Positions 9,585 to 19,280 are shown, counted from the first letter of the stretch. The stretch: 64,000 nucleotides of DNA from Gallionella sp. (GCA_028699065.1 JAQVVH010000001.1:764326-828325), one strand, 5' to 3'. Notes: generated from the sequence alone by a model not told the origin. Made by a program: numbers and translations.

Positions 9585-10856
9585 ATGAAAATACTGGTCA
9601 TCGGTTCCGGCGGTCGCGAGCACGCACTCGCCTGGCGTCTGGCGCAGGGGGAAAAAGTTCAAAAAGTCTACGTCGCACCGGGCAATGCCGGCACGGCGCT
9701 CGACAGCAGCCTGGAAAATATCGCCCTCACGACCATTCCCGACCTGCTCGATTTTGCCAAGCGCGAGCAGATTGAGCTCACCGTGGTCGGTCCCGAAGCG
9801 CCGCTGGCCGCCGGCGTGGTCGATGCCTTCCGCGCCGAGGGCCTAAAGATATTCGGCCCGACGAAAGCGGCGGCACAGCTCGAATCCTCCAAGGATTTTG
9901 CCAAGCGCTTCATGACGCGCCACAACATCCCCACCGCCTTCTTCGAAACCTTCAGCGAGATCGCACCCGCCAAAGCCTACGTTGAAAAACACGGCGCGCC
10001 CATCGTCATCAAGGCCGACGGGCTGGCGGCGGGCAAAGGCGTGGTTGTCGCAATGACGGAAGCGGAAGCCTTCGACGCCATCGACATGATGCTGTCGGAT
10101 AACAAGCTCGGCGATGCCGGTGCGCGCGTGGTCATCGAGGAGTTTCTAACCGGCGAGGAAGCCAGCTTCATCGTGATGGTCGATGGCAAAAATGTATTGC
10201 CGATGGCCACCAGTCAGGATCACAAACGCTTGCTTGATGGCGACAACGGTCCCAATACCGGCGGCATGGGCGCGTATTCGCCCGCGCCTGTCGTCACGCC
10301 GGAAATTCACGCCCGCGCCCTGCGCGAAGTGATTCTACCTGTGGTACGCGGCATGGCTGCCGAAGGCAACGTGTTCACCGGCTTCCTCTATGCCGGCCTG
10401 ATGATCTCGCCGGACGGCACCCTCAAGGTGCTGGAATTCAATTGCCGCATGGGCGACCCGGAAACCCAGCCCATCATGCTGCGTCTCAAGAGCGACCTAG
10501 CCAACATCGTCGAACACGCCATCGCCGGCACGCTGGACCAGATCGAAGCCGAATGGGATCGCCGCACCGCGCTGGGCGTGGTCATGGCCGCCGCGAACTA
10601 TCCCGAAACCCCGCGCAAGGGCGACGTCATCACCGGCCTGCCGAAGGATATGGAAGACGCACACGTGTTCCACGCCGGCACCACCATGCAAGATGGCAAA
10701 GTCGTCACCAGCGGCGGGCGCGTGCTCTGCGTCGTTGCGCTGGGCGACATGGTCAAAGTCGCGCAAAAGCGTGCCTACGAAATCGCCGACACCATCAAAT
10801 TTGCCGGCTGCCAAATGCGCAGAGACATCGGCTATCGCGCAATAGGGCGGAAGTAA
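9585..10856 (+). CDS. purD: Phosphoribosylamine-glycine ligase (GAR synthetase)
   Basis: An ATP-grasp ligase that joins glycine to phosphoribosylamine early in purine synthesis. The N-terminal GSGGREHALAW, the VGPEAPLAAG loop, ATP-grasp segments (KADGLAAGKGVVVA, DHKRLLDGDNGPNTGGMGAYSPAP) and the metal-binding EFNCRMGDPETQ are all present. The 423-residue length is normal. It is the last recognisable gene of the dusB-fis-purH-purD run. Confidence 0.97.
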   Translation: MKILVIGSGGREHALAWRLAQGEKVQKVYVAPGNAGTALDSSLENIALTTIPDLLDFAKREQIELTVVGPEAPLAAGVVDAFRAEGLKIFGPTKAAAQLESSKDFAKRFMTRHNIPTAFFETFSEIAPAKAYVEKHGAPIVIKADGLAAGKGVVVAMTEAEAFDAIDMMLSDNKLGDAGARVVIEEFLTGEEASFIVMVDGKNVLPMATSQDHKRLLDGDNGPNTGGMGAYSPAPVVTPEIHARALREVILPVVRGMAAEGNVFTGFLYAGLMISPDGTLKVLEFNCRMGDPETQPIMLRLKSDLANIVEHAIAGTLDQIEAEWDRRTALGVVMAAANYPETPRKGDVITGLPKDMEDAHVFHAGTTMQDGKVVTSGGRVLCVVALGDMVKVAQKRAYEIADTIKFAGCQMRRDIGYRAIGRK

Positions 10857-10867
10857 TGATCCATTCC

Positions 10868-10892
10868 CTCTCCCTCCGGGGGAGGGGGAGAG
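10868..10892. repeat. GC-rich imperfect palindrome after purD
   Basis: The arm CTCTCCCTCC and a near-complement GGAGGGGGAGAG, with two extra G, flank a three-base turn 11 bp after the purD stop. There is no T-tract, so it is not a standard intrinsic terminator. It resembles the pyrimidine/purine intergenic palindromes common in proteobacteria. The remaining ~110 bp before the Fic gene shows nothing I can name. Confidence 0.4.
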
Positions 10893-11012
10893 TGCTGGAG
10901 GGCGACCACATTTTGTGACTCGCTAAAACACTGCCCCATCACAAATCTCCGCCTTTATTAAAGAATTGGGCTAATATTTAAACAGCTCGATTTCTTATTA
11001 AAGGTGGGCTTC

Positions 11013-12176
11013 ATGCGTAGAGACATTACCGGGCAATACCTTTCCAGTCTTGCAGGCGGCGAGACGGTGCGCGCCTTTGTGCCCAGTCCGCTGCCGCCTG
11101 TTCCCGCGCTGGAGATAGACGAAGCGCGCCAGCGCCTGCTGGAGCGCGCCACCCTTGCCGTTGGAAGACTCGATAGCGTGAGCACGCTGCTGCCCGATCC
11201 GCAACTGTTTCTATACGCCTACGTGCGCCGCGAAGCGGTGCTGTCTTCGCAGATCGAAGGTACACAATCCTCGCTATCCGATCTGTTGCTGTTTGAACTG
11301 GACGAAGTACCCGGCGTGCCATTCGACGATGTGATCGAAGTCTCCAACTACGTCGCCGCGCTGGAGCATGGCATGGCCCGTTTGCGCGAACCTTTCCCGT
11401 TATGCAACCGCCTGCTGCGCGAGATGCACACCCATCTGATGGCGCGCGGGCGTGGCAGCGACAAAGCACCGGGTGAATTCCGCCGCAGCCAGAACTGGAT
11501 CGGCGGCACACGCCCCGGTAATGCCCGCTTCGTTCCTCCACCCCCGCAGCAAGTCGAGCCTTGCATGGCCGCGCTCGAACAATTCATCAATCTGCCGGGC
11601 GATGCGGCACCCGTATTGATCAAAGCGGCGCTCGCGCACGTGCAGTTTGAAACCATCCACCCCTTCCTCGACGGCAACGGCAGATTGGGGCGGCTGCTCA
11701 TTGCCCTGATGCTGCATCAGGGCGGCCTGCTCGCACAGCCGCTGCTCTACCTCAGCCTGTATTTCAAACAGCACCGTCCCGTGTATTACGAACTGCTCGA
11801 CAAGGTGCGCACAGATGGCGATTGGGAAGCCTGGGTGGACTTCTTTCTCGAAGGCGTCGAACAAACCGCACAAGGCGCAGTGCAAACCGCGCAGCGTCTG
11901 GCGTCGCTGTTCCAACAAGACAACCTGCGCATCCAACAAGGCGGACGCAGCGCGACCAACGCACAACGCCTGCTGCATGCCCTGCGCAGTCACCCGGTAT
12001 CCACGCTCAAGTCGTTGAGCGCAGAGGCGGGCATCAGCTTTCCTACCGCAGGCAAAGCCATGCAAACGCTGATCGAACTCGGCATCGCGCGCGAACTCAC
12101 CGGCCAGCGCCGCAACCGTGTATTCGTGTATGACGCTTATCTCGCCATCTTGAACGAGGGCGGCGAAGCGCTATGA
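11013..12176 (+). CDS. Fic family protein (AMP-transferase type)
   Basis: Fic enzymes transfer AMP or another phosphate-containing group to target proteins. The active-site motif HPFLDGNGRLGR (catalytic His near residue 216) is complete. An N-terminal inhibitory motif of the class II type, SxxxEG, sits near residues 78-83, so the enzyme is probably autoinhibited. A DUF4172-like N-terminal region precedes the Fic core, and the C-terminal ~90 residues look like a winged helix (TLKSLSAEAGISFPTAGKAMQTL). The ATG at 11013 follows AAGG by 8 bp. It lies just upstream of the type I R-M locus, in the same direction. Confidence 0.9.
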   Translation: MRRDITGQYLSSLAGGETVRAFVPSPLPPVPALEIDEARQRLLERATLAVGRLDSVSTLLPDPQLFLYAYVRREAVLSSQIEGTQSSLSDLLLFELDEVPGVPFDDVIEVSNYVAALEHGMARLREPFPLCNRLLREMHTHLMARGRGSDKAPGEFRRSQNWIGGTRPGNARFVPPPPQQVEPCMAALEQFINLPGDAAPVLIKAALAHVQFETIHPFLDGNGRLGRLLIALMLHQGGLLAQPLLYLSLYFKQHRPVYYELLDKVRTDGDWEAWVDFFLEGVEQTAQGAVQTAQRLASLFQQDNLRIQQGGRSATNAQRLLHALRSHPVSTLKSLSAEAGISFPTAGKAMQTLIELGIARELTGQRRNRVFVYDAYLAILNEGGEAL

Positions 12177-12238
12177 GAGGGCTGAACTAGCACCCGATAG
12201 AAAATAATCGCGTGCGCCGTGTCGTCGAGCTCGGCGGT

Positions 12239-12273
12239 AACGGGAAAGCGGCAACGCTTCCCCGTTGTATTTT
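12239..12273 (+). terminator. Intrinsic terminator downstream of the Fic gene
   Basis: A 12-bp stem with one mismatch (12239-12250 pairs with 12255-12266) closes a GCAA tetraloop and is followed by GTATTTT. It lies 62 bp after the Fic stop and before the next gene, so Fic is probably not co-transcribed with hsdM. Confidence 0.7.
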
Positions 12274-12395
12274 CAGCGGTCTAAAATGTTCCTGCTAGCC
12301 GGAACGAAGGCGTACGGTCGGCACTATTTCGCTGGCTAAAAGAATGGTACGGAGCGCAAACTGCCGCACATCGTAAACACTCACAGGAGCGCGCC

Positions 12396-12674
12396 ATGTC
12401 CAAGAAAAAGTTCCATTGCCAGGCAGTCACCCATGCAGGCATCAAAAGCATCAGCATCACCGACGACACGCATCACTTCTGCCTCACCCTGGAAGACGCA
12501 GGCAACAGATTGAACGCCCTCAAAGAAGCCATCGCCACCGGCAAATATCCCATCGCCATGGAGCTGGTGAATTCCTGCGCCAAGCTGATGACCGGTCCAA
12601 CCGTAAAGTATTACGTCACCCAGCACGACGCCGAGAAGTTCGAGCATTCGCTGGATAAGGCCTTGCATCATTGA
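12396..12674 (+). CDS. Conserved-looking small protein of unknown function
   Basis: A 92-residue protein I do not recognise. It is soluble, His- and Lys-rich, with no signal peptide or membrane segment. A beta-rich N-terminal half (FHCQAVTHAGIKSISITDD) is followed by predicted helices (RLNALKEAIATG, AEKFEHSLDKAL). The ATG is preceded by AGGAG at good spacing, which supports real translation. It stands alone, 79 bp before hsdM. Confidence 0.6.
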   Translation: MSKKKFHCQAVTHAGIKSISITDDTHHFCLTLEDAGNRLNALKEAIATGKYPIAMELVNSCAKLMTGPTVKYYVTQHDAEKFEHSLDKALHH

Positions 12675-12753
12675 GGTGGTAACGCTGCATCGCTTTGCTT
12701 GAGAGATTGAAAATCCGTTAGCATTCGTCCGGTTTTACCGGAGAGAGAATTTG

Positions 12754-14208
12754 ATGTTTGAACAAACCTTCAGAAACATCGACGACGTACTGCGCAAAGA
12801 AGCGGGCTGCGCCAGCGAACTCGACTACACCGAACAATCCTCTTGGCTGCTGTTCCTCAAATATCTCGATGCGCTCGAACACAGCAAAGCGATGGAAGCC
12901 GAGTTGGAGGGCAAGAAATACACCTATCTGCTCGACCCACCTTATCGCTGGGAAACATGGGCCGCGCCTAAGGGCAAGGATGGCAAGATCGACCACAACG
13001 CCGCGATGACCGGCGACGACCTGCGCGACTTCGTCAATCAAACGCTGTTCCCCTACCTGCACCGCTTCAAAGAAAAAGCCGATAACGCCAAAACGCTGGA
13101 ATACAAAATCGGCGAAATCTTTGGCGAGATCAAAAACAGAATTCAAAGCGGCTACAACCTGCGCGACATCATCGACCACATCGACGAACTGCGCTTCGGC
13201 TCGCAAGTGGAAAAGCACGAACTCTCGCACCTGTACGAAGCCAAGATCAAAAACATGGGCAACGCTGGGCGCAACGGCGGCGAGTACTACACCCCGCGCC
13301 CGCTCATTCGCGCCATGGTGCAAGTGGTCAACCCCAAAATCGGCGAAACGATTTACGACGGCGCTTGCGGCAGTGCAGGATTTTTGTGTGAAGCGTTCGA
13401 TTATTTGAGAACGAAGCCGCAGCTCACCACGCGCGACCTCAAAACCCTGCAAGAAACCACCTTCTACGGCATCGAAAAGAAAAGCCTCGCCTACGTCATC
13501 GCGATCATGAACATGATCCTGCACGGCATCGAAGCGCCCAACATCGCCCACGCCAATACGCTTGGCATGAACCTAAATGATGTGCAGGACAAAGATCGCT
13601 TCGACATCGTTCTCGCCAACCCGCCCTTCGGCGGCAAAGAACGCAAGGAAGTGCAGCAAAACTTCCCCATCAAGACCGGCGAAACCGCCTTCCTGTTTTT
13701 GCAGCACTTCATCAAGTTATTAAAAGCAGGCGGACGCGGCGCAATCGTCATCAAGAACACATTCTTGAGCAACACCGACAACGCCTCGGTGAGCCTGCGC
13801 AAACACCTGCTCGAAAGTTGCAACCTGCACACCGTGCTCGATTGCCCCGGCGGCACCTTTCAAGGCGCAGGCGTAAAAACCGTGGTGCTGTTTTTCGAGA
13901 AAGGCGCACCGACGCGCAAGGTCTGGTACTACCAACTCGATCCCGGCCGCAACATGGGTAAGACCAACCCACTCAATGATGCCGACCTCGCCGAATTTAT
14001 CGCACTGCAAAAAACTTTCGCCGATTCTCCCAAGAGCTGGAGCGTGGATGCGGCGAGCATTGATCCCGCGACTTTCGATTTGTCGGTGAAGAATCCCGCT
14101 GGCGGCGAAGCCGTGGTGCATCGCAGCCCGCAGGACATCATGGATGAGATTGCCGCGCTGGATGCGGAGAGCGCGGAAGTGCTGGGGAATATCAGGGCGT
14201 TGCTATGA
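12754..14208 (+). CDS. hsdM: Type I restriction-modification system, DNA methyltransferase subunit
   Basis: The M subunit methylates adenine within the site chosen by HsdS and is required for both modification and restriction. An N-terminal HsdM helical domain (FRNIDDVLRKEAGCASELDY) is followed by the N6-adenine methylase fold with SAM motif I (DGACGSAGFLCEAF) and catalytic motif IV NPPFGG. GAGAGAG lies 6 bp before the ATG at 12754; a TTG one codon earlier is less likely. The stop overlaps the hsdS start by four bases (ATGA). Confidence 0.95.
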   Translation: MFEQTFRNIDDVLRKEAGCASELDYTEQSSWLLFLKYLDALEHSKAMEAELEGKKYTYLLDPPYRWETWAAPKGKDGKIDHNAAMTGDDLRDFVNQTLFPYLHRFKEKADNAKTLEYKIGEIFGEIKNRIQSGYNLRDIIDHIDELRFGSQVEKHELSHLYEAKIKNMGNAGRNGGEYYTPRPLIRAMVQVVNPKIGETIYDGACGSAGFLCEAFDYLRTKPQLTTRDLKTLQETTFYGIEKKSLAYVIAIMNMILHGIEAPNIAHANTLGMNLNDVQDKDRFDIVLANPPFGGKERKEVQQNFPIKTGETAFLFLQHFIKLLKAGGRGAIVIKNTFLSNTDNASVSLRKHLLESCNLHTVLDCPGGTFQGAGVKTVVLFFEKGAPTRKVWYYQLDPGRNMGKTNPLNDADLAEFIALQKTFADSPKSWSVDAASIDPATFDLSVKNPAGGEAVVHRSPQDIMDEIAALDAESAEVLGNIRALL

Positions 14209-15344
14209 CCGTTGGAAAGATCGCGCCACTCGATGATGTGTGTAACGTCGAATACGGCACTCGCGTTGTGCAGAAACGCGACGGTGGTAGTGTTTACCCA
14301 GTCTACGGTGGTGGCGGGGCTACCTTCAAAATGGATTCGTTTAATCGTGAAGATCGTTTAGTTATTTCTCGGTTTGGGATGTCGGAAGAATGCACTCGAT
14401 TTGTTGCGGGGAAGTTTTTCCTGAACGATAGTGGACTGACAATTTCACCGCGTGATGGAACGCTGCTCCAGAGGTTTGTCGATTACCAGATGCTCTCATT
14501 GAATGATGAGATTTTTTCTCTTGGCAAAGGCTCTGCGCAGAAGAATCTTGATGTTCCAGCTTTTCGCACCATACCTGTATTCGTTCCAATTGAAATCGAG
14601 GCTCAGCAGCTCATCGTCGGCATCCTCGACGAAGCGTTTGACGGCATCGCGACTGCCAAAGCCACCGCTGAACAGAACCTGCAAAACGCCCGCGCCCTGT
14701 TCGAAAGCCACCTGCAATCCGTCTTCACTCAGCGCGGCGAGGGGTGGGTGGAGAAGCCGCTTGCGGAACTCTGTGATCCTAATCGCGTTATTACGTATGG
14801 AGTAATCAAACTCGGTGACGAGGTTCCAGAGGGGGTTCCGTGCCTTAGAACAAGCAATGTTCGTTGGCTCCGTATTGAGACGGAGGGGATGAAGCGAATT
14901 GCACAGTCTCTTTCTTCAGAATACTCGCGCACCATCCTCAAAGGAGGAGAGGTGTTGGTCAATGTCCGAGGTACTCTAGGTGGTGTTGCAGTTGCTTCAA
15001 AGGAAATGACAGGATGGAATGTATCCCGTGAAGTTGCTGTCGTGCCAATTGATTCATCACGGATCAATCCAGTTTTTCTAAGTTATTTGATTGGTTCTGG
15101 GGTAAGTCAGCAATGGCTTGGAGGTGTGAAAAAAGGCGCAGCTTATGTCGGAATAAACATCGAAGATTTGCGACTGCTGCCGGTATGTGCGCCAAAACTT
15201 GAGAAGCAATTGGAGGTTGTTCGGCATCTTGAGCAAGTTCACGAAGAAACCCAACGCCTCGAATACCTCTACCAGCGCAAGCTCGCCGCCCTAGACGAGC
15301 TAAAGAAGTCGCTGCTACATCAGGCGTTCAGCGGGGCGTTGTGA
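14205..15344 (+). CDS. hsdS: Type I restriction-modification system, specificity subunit
   Basis: HsdS carries two target-recognition domains that set the bipartite recognition site, joined by conserved helices. Two variable halves are visible, about residues 10-145 and 185-335. Each is followed by a conserved helical spacer (ATAKATAEQNLQNARALFESHL, about 145-170; EETQRLEYLYQRKLAALDELKKSLL near the C-terminus). The two variable halves are visibly richer in A+T than hsdM and hsdR, the usual sign of exchange of recognition domains. It is coupled to hsdM. Confidence 0.94.
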   Translation: MTVGKIAPLDDVCNVEYGTRVVQKRDGGSVYPVYGGGGATFKMDSFNREDRLVISRFGMSEECTRFVAGKFFLNDSGLTISPRDGTLLQRFVDYQMLSLNDEIFSLGKGSAQKNLDVPAFRTIPVFVPIEIEAQQLIVGILDEAFDGIATAKATAEQNLQNARALFESHLQSVFTQRGEGWVEKPLAELCDPNRVITYGVIKLGDEVPEGVPCLRTSNVRWLRIETEGMKRIAQSLSSEYSRTILKGGEVLVNVRGTLGGVAVASKEMTGWNVSREVAVVPIDSSRINPVFLSYLIGSGVSQQWLGGVKKGAAYVGINIEDLRLLPVCAPKLEKQLEVVRHLEQVHEETQRLEYLYQRKLAALDELKKSLLHQAFSGAL

Positions 15345-15367
15345 GTCGGTTACGTTTTGTAACCGAC
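15345..15367. repeat. Perfect 9-bp hairpin immediately after hsdS
   Basis: GTCGGTTAC and GTAACCGAC flank a GTTTT loop, starting at the base after the hsdS stop. No T-tract follows, so it may be a weak or factor-assisted terminator, an RNA-stability element or an operator for the kinase gene 93 bp downstream. The rest of the 116-bp gap is AT-rich near the next start, as expected of a promoter. Confidence 0.55.
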
Positions 15368-15460
15368 TGCAACTGGTGACAAGCCGTCACCGCTTGCGCT
15401 TGTCGTTAAGCGCAGCCATAATATCTATTCATCAAACTATTCACTTTTCAATTCACGATC

Positions 15461-16804
15461 ATGTCGTTGCATCTTGATGCGCTTCGTATTTTGCTGGCAG
15501 CGGGCCCCCAATCAGCACAGCAACTGATTGAAAAAATGGGAATTAGCCAGCCCACTCTGTCGCGTGCGCTCAGGCGCCTTGGCGATGAGGTGGTGCGTTT
15601 GGGCGCGGCGCGATCTATGCAATACACCTTGAGGGATACGGTGCGTGGTGTGGCGGATATTCCTGTGTATCGGGTGAATTCCGAGGGGCAGATACGCAGC
15701 TTGGGCACTCTAGTTGCGGTGCGCCCACAGGGGTTTGTGATGCGTCAGGCAGATGGCGTAACGCTGCACAGCGATGGTTTGCCATGGTGGTTGTTCGATA
15801 TGCGTCCGCAGGGTTTTCTGGGGCGAGCTTATGCCGCGCGCCACGCTGCTGCTCTGGGGTTGCCCACACGACTTAGCGATTGGAATGATGATCATGTTTT
15901 GCGCGCATTGCTGGCGCATGGACATGATGTGGTGGGCAATTTACTGCTGGGCGATCTGGCCCGCGATCGCTTTCTTTCCACTCCGCTTCCTGCTCCCGTT
16001 GCAGAGGTGCAAAAGGCCGAGGTGTATCGCCAGCTTGCACTGGATGCGGCGAGTGGCGAGGTGGCCGGGAGTTCTGCCGGTGGAGAGCAGCCAAAGTTTG
16101 CGGTGTATGCGACGACGCCAGTCGGGCCGTGTCATTTGCTGGTGAAGTTCAGCGAGGCGGAGGATAGCCCGGTGAGTGAACGCTGGCGCGATTTGCTGCT
16201 GGCCGAGCATCTGGCGCTGGAAACTTTGCGTGCAGCAGGTATCCCCGCTGCGCAAACTTATGTGTTCGATCATGGTGGCCAGCGCTTTCTTGAAGTGGAG
16301 CGCTTTGACCGTGTGGGCAGTCTGGGACGGCGTGCACTGCATTCGCTCATGGCTTTGGACGCGGAATTTGTGGGGGCTGGAACAGGTAGCTGGCCGCTGA
16401 TTGTTCGCCGTCTTGCCGATGCAGGACAGATAGAGCCGCAGGCGGCAGAGGGGGCTGCGATGTTGTGGGCGTTTGGTACGCTGATCGGCAATACCGACAT
16501 GCACAACGGCAATGTGTCGTTCATTGCCGAGCATGGCAGCCCTTATGCCCTTGCGCCAGCTTATGACATGACGACGATGGCGTTTGCACCACGCAGCGGC
16601 GGCGGTCTGCCGGAAAGCATTATTGCGCCTAACATCCAGGCCGATGTTCCCAACGATATATGGCGACGGGCAGAAGTGCTGGCGCGCGAATTCTTAGTTC
16701 GAGTGCGCGCTTCAGAGGGTTTCAGTCCCCGTTTTGGCGCGTGTATTGCCGCAATTGAAAATCATCTCAATGCGGCGAGTGCAGCGATAGCTAGGTTGGA
16801 GTAA
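15461..16804 (+). CDS. HipA-family kinase, YjjJ-like, with N-terminal winged helix
   Basis: A Ser/Thr kinase of the HipA toxin superfamily. The N-terminal ~60 residues are a winged helix (QQLIEKMGISQPTLSRALRRL) in place of a separate HipB antitoxin, the arrangement of E. coli YjjJ, and the 447-residue length fits. Kinase landmarks are the glycine/serine loop SSAGGEQPKF, the catalytic IGNTDMHNGN and the metal-binding PAYDMTTM. It lies between hsdS and hsdR in the same direction, 45 bp before hsdR. Whether it is toxic or linked to the R-M system is inference. Confidence 0.88.
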   Translation: MSLHLDALRILLAAGPQSAQQLIEKMGISQPTLSRALRRLGDEVVRLGAARSMQYTLRDTVRGVADIPVYRVNSEGQIRSLGTLVAVRPQGFVMRQADGVTLHSDGLPWWLFDMRPQGFLGRAYAARHAAALGLPTRLSDWNDDHVLRALLAHGHDVVGNLLLGDLARDRFLSTPLPAPVAEVQKAEVYRQLALDAASGEVAGSSAGGEQPKFAVYATTPVGPCHLLVKFSEAEDSPVSERWRDLLLAEHLALETLRAAGIPAAQTYVFDHGGQRFLEVERFDRVGSLGRRALHSLMALDAEFVGAGTGSWPLIVRRLADAGQIEPQAAEGAAMLWAFGTLIGNTDMHNGNVSFIAEHGSPYALAPAYDMTTMAFAPRSGGGLPESIIAPNIQADVPNDIWRRAEVLAREFLVRVRASEGFSPRFGACIAAIENHLNAASAAIARLE

Positions 16805-16849
16805 CGCTGGAATGCCAAGGGGAACGACCATGGGGTATATTTCGAGTCT

Positions 16850-19231
16850 ATGAACGAAGCCGAAACCCGCGCCGAACACATCGACCCCGCCCTGAAAGCC
16901 GCAGGCTGGGGCGTAGTCGAGGGCAGCCGCGTGATGCGCGAATACCGCATCACCGAGGGGCGCTTGCAGGGGGCGGGGCAGCGTAGCAAGCCGGAGATTG
17001 CGGACTATGTGCTGGTGTATCGCAACCACAAGCTGGCGGTGGTGGAAGCGAAGCGGCGTGACTTGCCATACACAGAAGGCTTGGGGCAGGCAAAGCAGTA
17101 TGCGGGCAAGATCGGTTCACGCTTTACTTATGCCACGAACGGTTTGCGCATCTATGGCGTGGATATGCAGAGCGGGGAGGAGGCTGAAGTTGAGGCTTAT
17201 CCGACACCGGAAGAATTGTGGAACCGCACCTTTGCCGAAGCGAACGACTGGCGTGAGCGTTTTGCCGCCGTGCCATTCGAGGATAAGGGCGGCATGTGGG
17301 GTTCGCGTTACTACCAAGACAGCGCGATCAACAATGTGCTGGAAGCCGTTGCGGAAAATCAGCAGCGCATTCTGCTGACGCTGGCGACGGGCACGGGCAA
17401 AACCTTCATCGCGTTTCAGTTGGCGTGGAAGTTGTTTCACGCACGCTGGAATTTAAGTCGCGATGCTTCGCGCAGACCACGCATCCTGTTCCTTGCCGAC
17501 CGCAACATTCTGGCGGATCAAGCCTACAACTCTTTCTCTGCATTCCCCGAAGATGCGCTGGTGCGCATTGCCCCAGAAGATATTCGCAAGAAGGGGCGCG
17601 TGCCGAAGAATGGCAATGTGTTCTTTACGATCTTCCAAACGTTTATGTCGGGGCCGCCGAAAGATGGGCAGCCTTCTCCCTATTTTGGTGAGTACCCACC
17701 TGACTTTTTCGATTTCATCATCATCGACGAATGCCATCGCGGCGGAGCGAATGACGAAAGCACTTGGCGCGGCATCCTTGAATATTTCGCGCCTGCGGTG
17801 CAGCTGGGTTTGACGGCAACCCCCAAGCGTAAAGACAACGTGAACACCTACGAGTATTTCGGCGAGCCGGTGTATGTGTATTCGCTGAAGGAAGGTATCA
17901 ATGACGGTTTCCTTACGCCGTTCCGTGTGAAGCAATACGCGACCACGTTGGATGAATACCGCTACACCTCGGACGACAATTTGATCGAGGGCGAGATCGA
18001 GGCGGGCAAGCTGTACGAGGAAAAGGATTTCAACCGCAGCATCGAGATCGTCGAGCGCGAGCAGTATCGCGTGAAGCTGTTCATGGAGGCAATCAATCAG
18101 CGCGAGAAGACATTGGTGTTCTGCGCCAATCAGGCGCACGCATTGCTGGTGCGCGACCTGATCAACCAGTTGAAGACGGTCAGCACCGACCCGCTGTATT
18201 GCGTGCGGGTGACGGCGAACGACGGCGCGCTGGGCGAGCAATACCTGCGCGACTTCCAGGACAATGAGAAGAGCATCCCGACCATTCTCACTACCTCGCA
18301 GAAACTATCCACGGGGGTGGATGCGCGCAACGTGCGCAACATCGTGCTGATGCGCCCGATCAATTCGATGATCGAGTTCAAGCAGATCATCGGGCGCGGT
18401 ACGCGGCTGTATGACGGCAAGGACTATTTCACCATTTACGATTTTGTGAAGGCGCACAAACTTTTCAACGATCCGGAATGGGACGGCCCGCCGGACGAGC
18501 CGGAGCCATGTAAGAAGTGCGGTCGGCATCCCTGTGTGTGCGCGAGACAGCCGGAGCCGCCGTGTTACAAGTGCGGGCAGAGCCCATGCATGTGTGAAAG
18601 ACCGCCGTGCCCGAAATGCGGGCAACGCCCCTGTGTCTGCAAAAAGGTGCGGGTGAAATTGCGCGACGGCAAGGAACGCACCATCCAGCACATTTCGGTA
18701 ACGACCTTCTGGGGCGCGGAGGGTAAGCCGCTTTCCGCAGCGCAATTTCTGGAAATGCTGTTCGGCCAGTTGCCGGAATTCTTCAGGGATGAAGAGGAAT
18801 TGCGCGCACTGTGGAGTATGCCGGATACGCGCAAGAAACTATTGGAAGGACTGACGGAGAAAGGTTTTGGCAAGGCGCAGTTGAGCGAGATGCAGAAGAT
18901 CATTGATGCGGAGAACAGCGACCTGTTCGATGTGCTGGCGAATGTAGCGTTTGCGATGTCACCTGTCAGCCGACAGAGTCGTGCTGATGCGGCGCACAAA
19001 GCAGTGCATGAAAACTTTAGCAGCAAGCAGCAGGTGTTTCTTGATTTTGTGCTGGCGCATTACGTGCAGGAGGGTGTGGACGAATTGGAGCAAGAGAAAC
19101 TCACCAAGCTGCTGCGCTTGAAATATCACGACTCGATCCCCGATGCGGTCGCCGATCTGGGTGGCGACATCGGCGCGATCCGCAATCTGTTTACTGGGTT
19201 TCAGCGCTATTTGTATCAAGACGCCAGATAA
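16850..19231 (+). CDS. hsdR: Type I restriction enzyme, R (translocase/nuclease) subunit
   Basis: HsdR pumps DNA with ATP and cuts it far from unmethylated sites. An N-terminal PD-(D/E)xK-type nuclease segment (KLAVVEAKRRD) is followed by Walker A (TGTGKTF), DECHRGG, GLTATPKRKD and motif VI QIIGRGTR, then a C-terminal helical domain. A cysteine-rich insert at about residues 553-600 contains three copies of CxxCGxxPCxC, which looks like stacked zinc knuckles. The 793-residue length is in the range of EcoEI-like HsdR. The ATG at 16850 has only a weak ribosome site. Confidence 0.94.
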   Translation: MNEAETRAEHIDPALKAAGWGVVEGSRVMREYRITEGRLQGAGQRSKPEIADYVLVYRNHKLAVVEAKRRDLPYTEGLGQAKQYAGKIGSRFTYATNGLRIYGVDMQSGEEAEVEAYPTPEELWNRTFAEANDWRERFAAVPFEDKGGMWGSRYYQDSAINNVLEAVAENQQRILLTLATGTGKTFIAFQLAWKLFHARWNLSRDASRRPRILFLADRNILADQAYNSFSAFPEDALVRIAPEDIRKKGRVPKNGNVFFTIFQTFMSGPPKDGQPSPYFGEYPPDFFDFIIIDECHRGGANDESTWRGILEYFAPAVQLGLTATPKRKDNVNTYEYFGEPVYVYSLKEGINDGFLTPFRVKQYATTLDEYRYTSDDNLIEGEIEAGKLYEEKDFNRSIEIVEREQYRVKLFMEAINQREKTLVFCANQAHALLVRDLINQLKTVSTDPLYCVRVTANDGALGEQYLRDFQDNEKSIPTILTTSQKLSTGVDARNVRNIVLMRPINSMIEFKQIIGRGTRLYDGKDYFTIYDFVKAHKLFNDPEWDGPPDEPEPCKKCGRHPCVCARQPEPPCYKCGQSPCMCERPPCPKCGQRPCVCKKVRVKLRDGKERTIQHISVTTFWGAEGKPLSAAQFLEMLFGQLPEFFRDEEELRALWSMPDTRKKLLEGLTEKGFGKAQLSEMQKIIDAENSDLFDVLANVAFAMSPVSRQSRADAAHKAVHENFSSKQQVFLDFVLAHYVQEGVDELEQEKLTKLLRLKYHDSIPDAVADLGGDIGAIRNLFTGFQRYLYQDAR

Positions 19232-19256
19232 AATCTCTGAGGTTCGGAAAAGCAAA

Positions 19257-19280
19257 CACCGCATTTATGCGGCGTTTTAT
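19257..19280 (+). terminator. Terminator after hsdR
   Basis: CCGCAT (19259-19264) and ATGCGG (19267-19272) form a stem around a TT turn and are followed by CGTTTTATTT. It overlaps the 3' end of the convergent GST gene by a few bases and is AT-flanked on both sides, so it may act in both directions. Confidence 0.7.
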
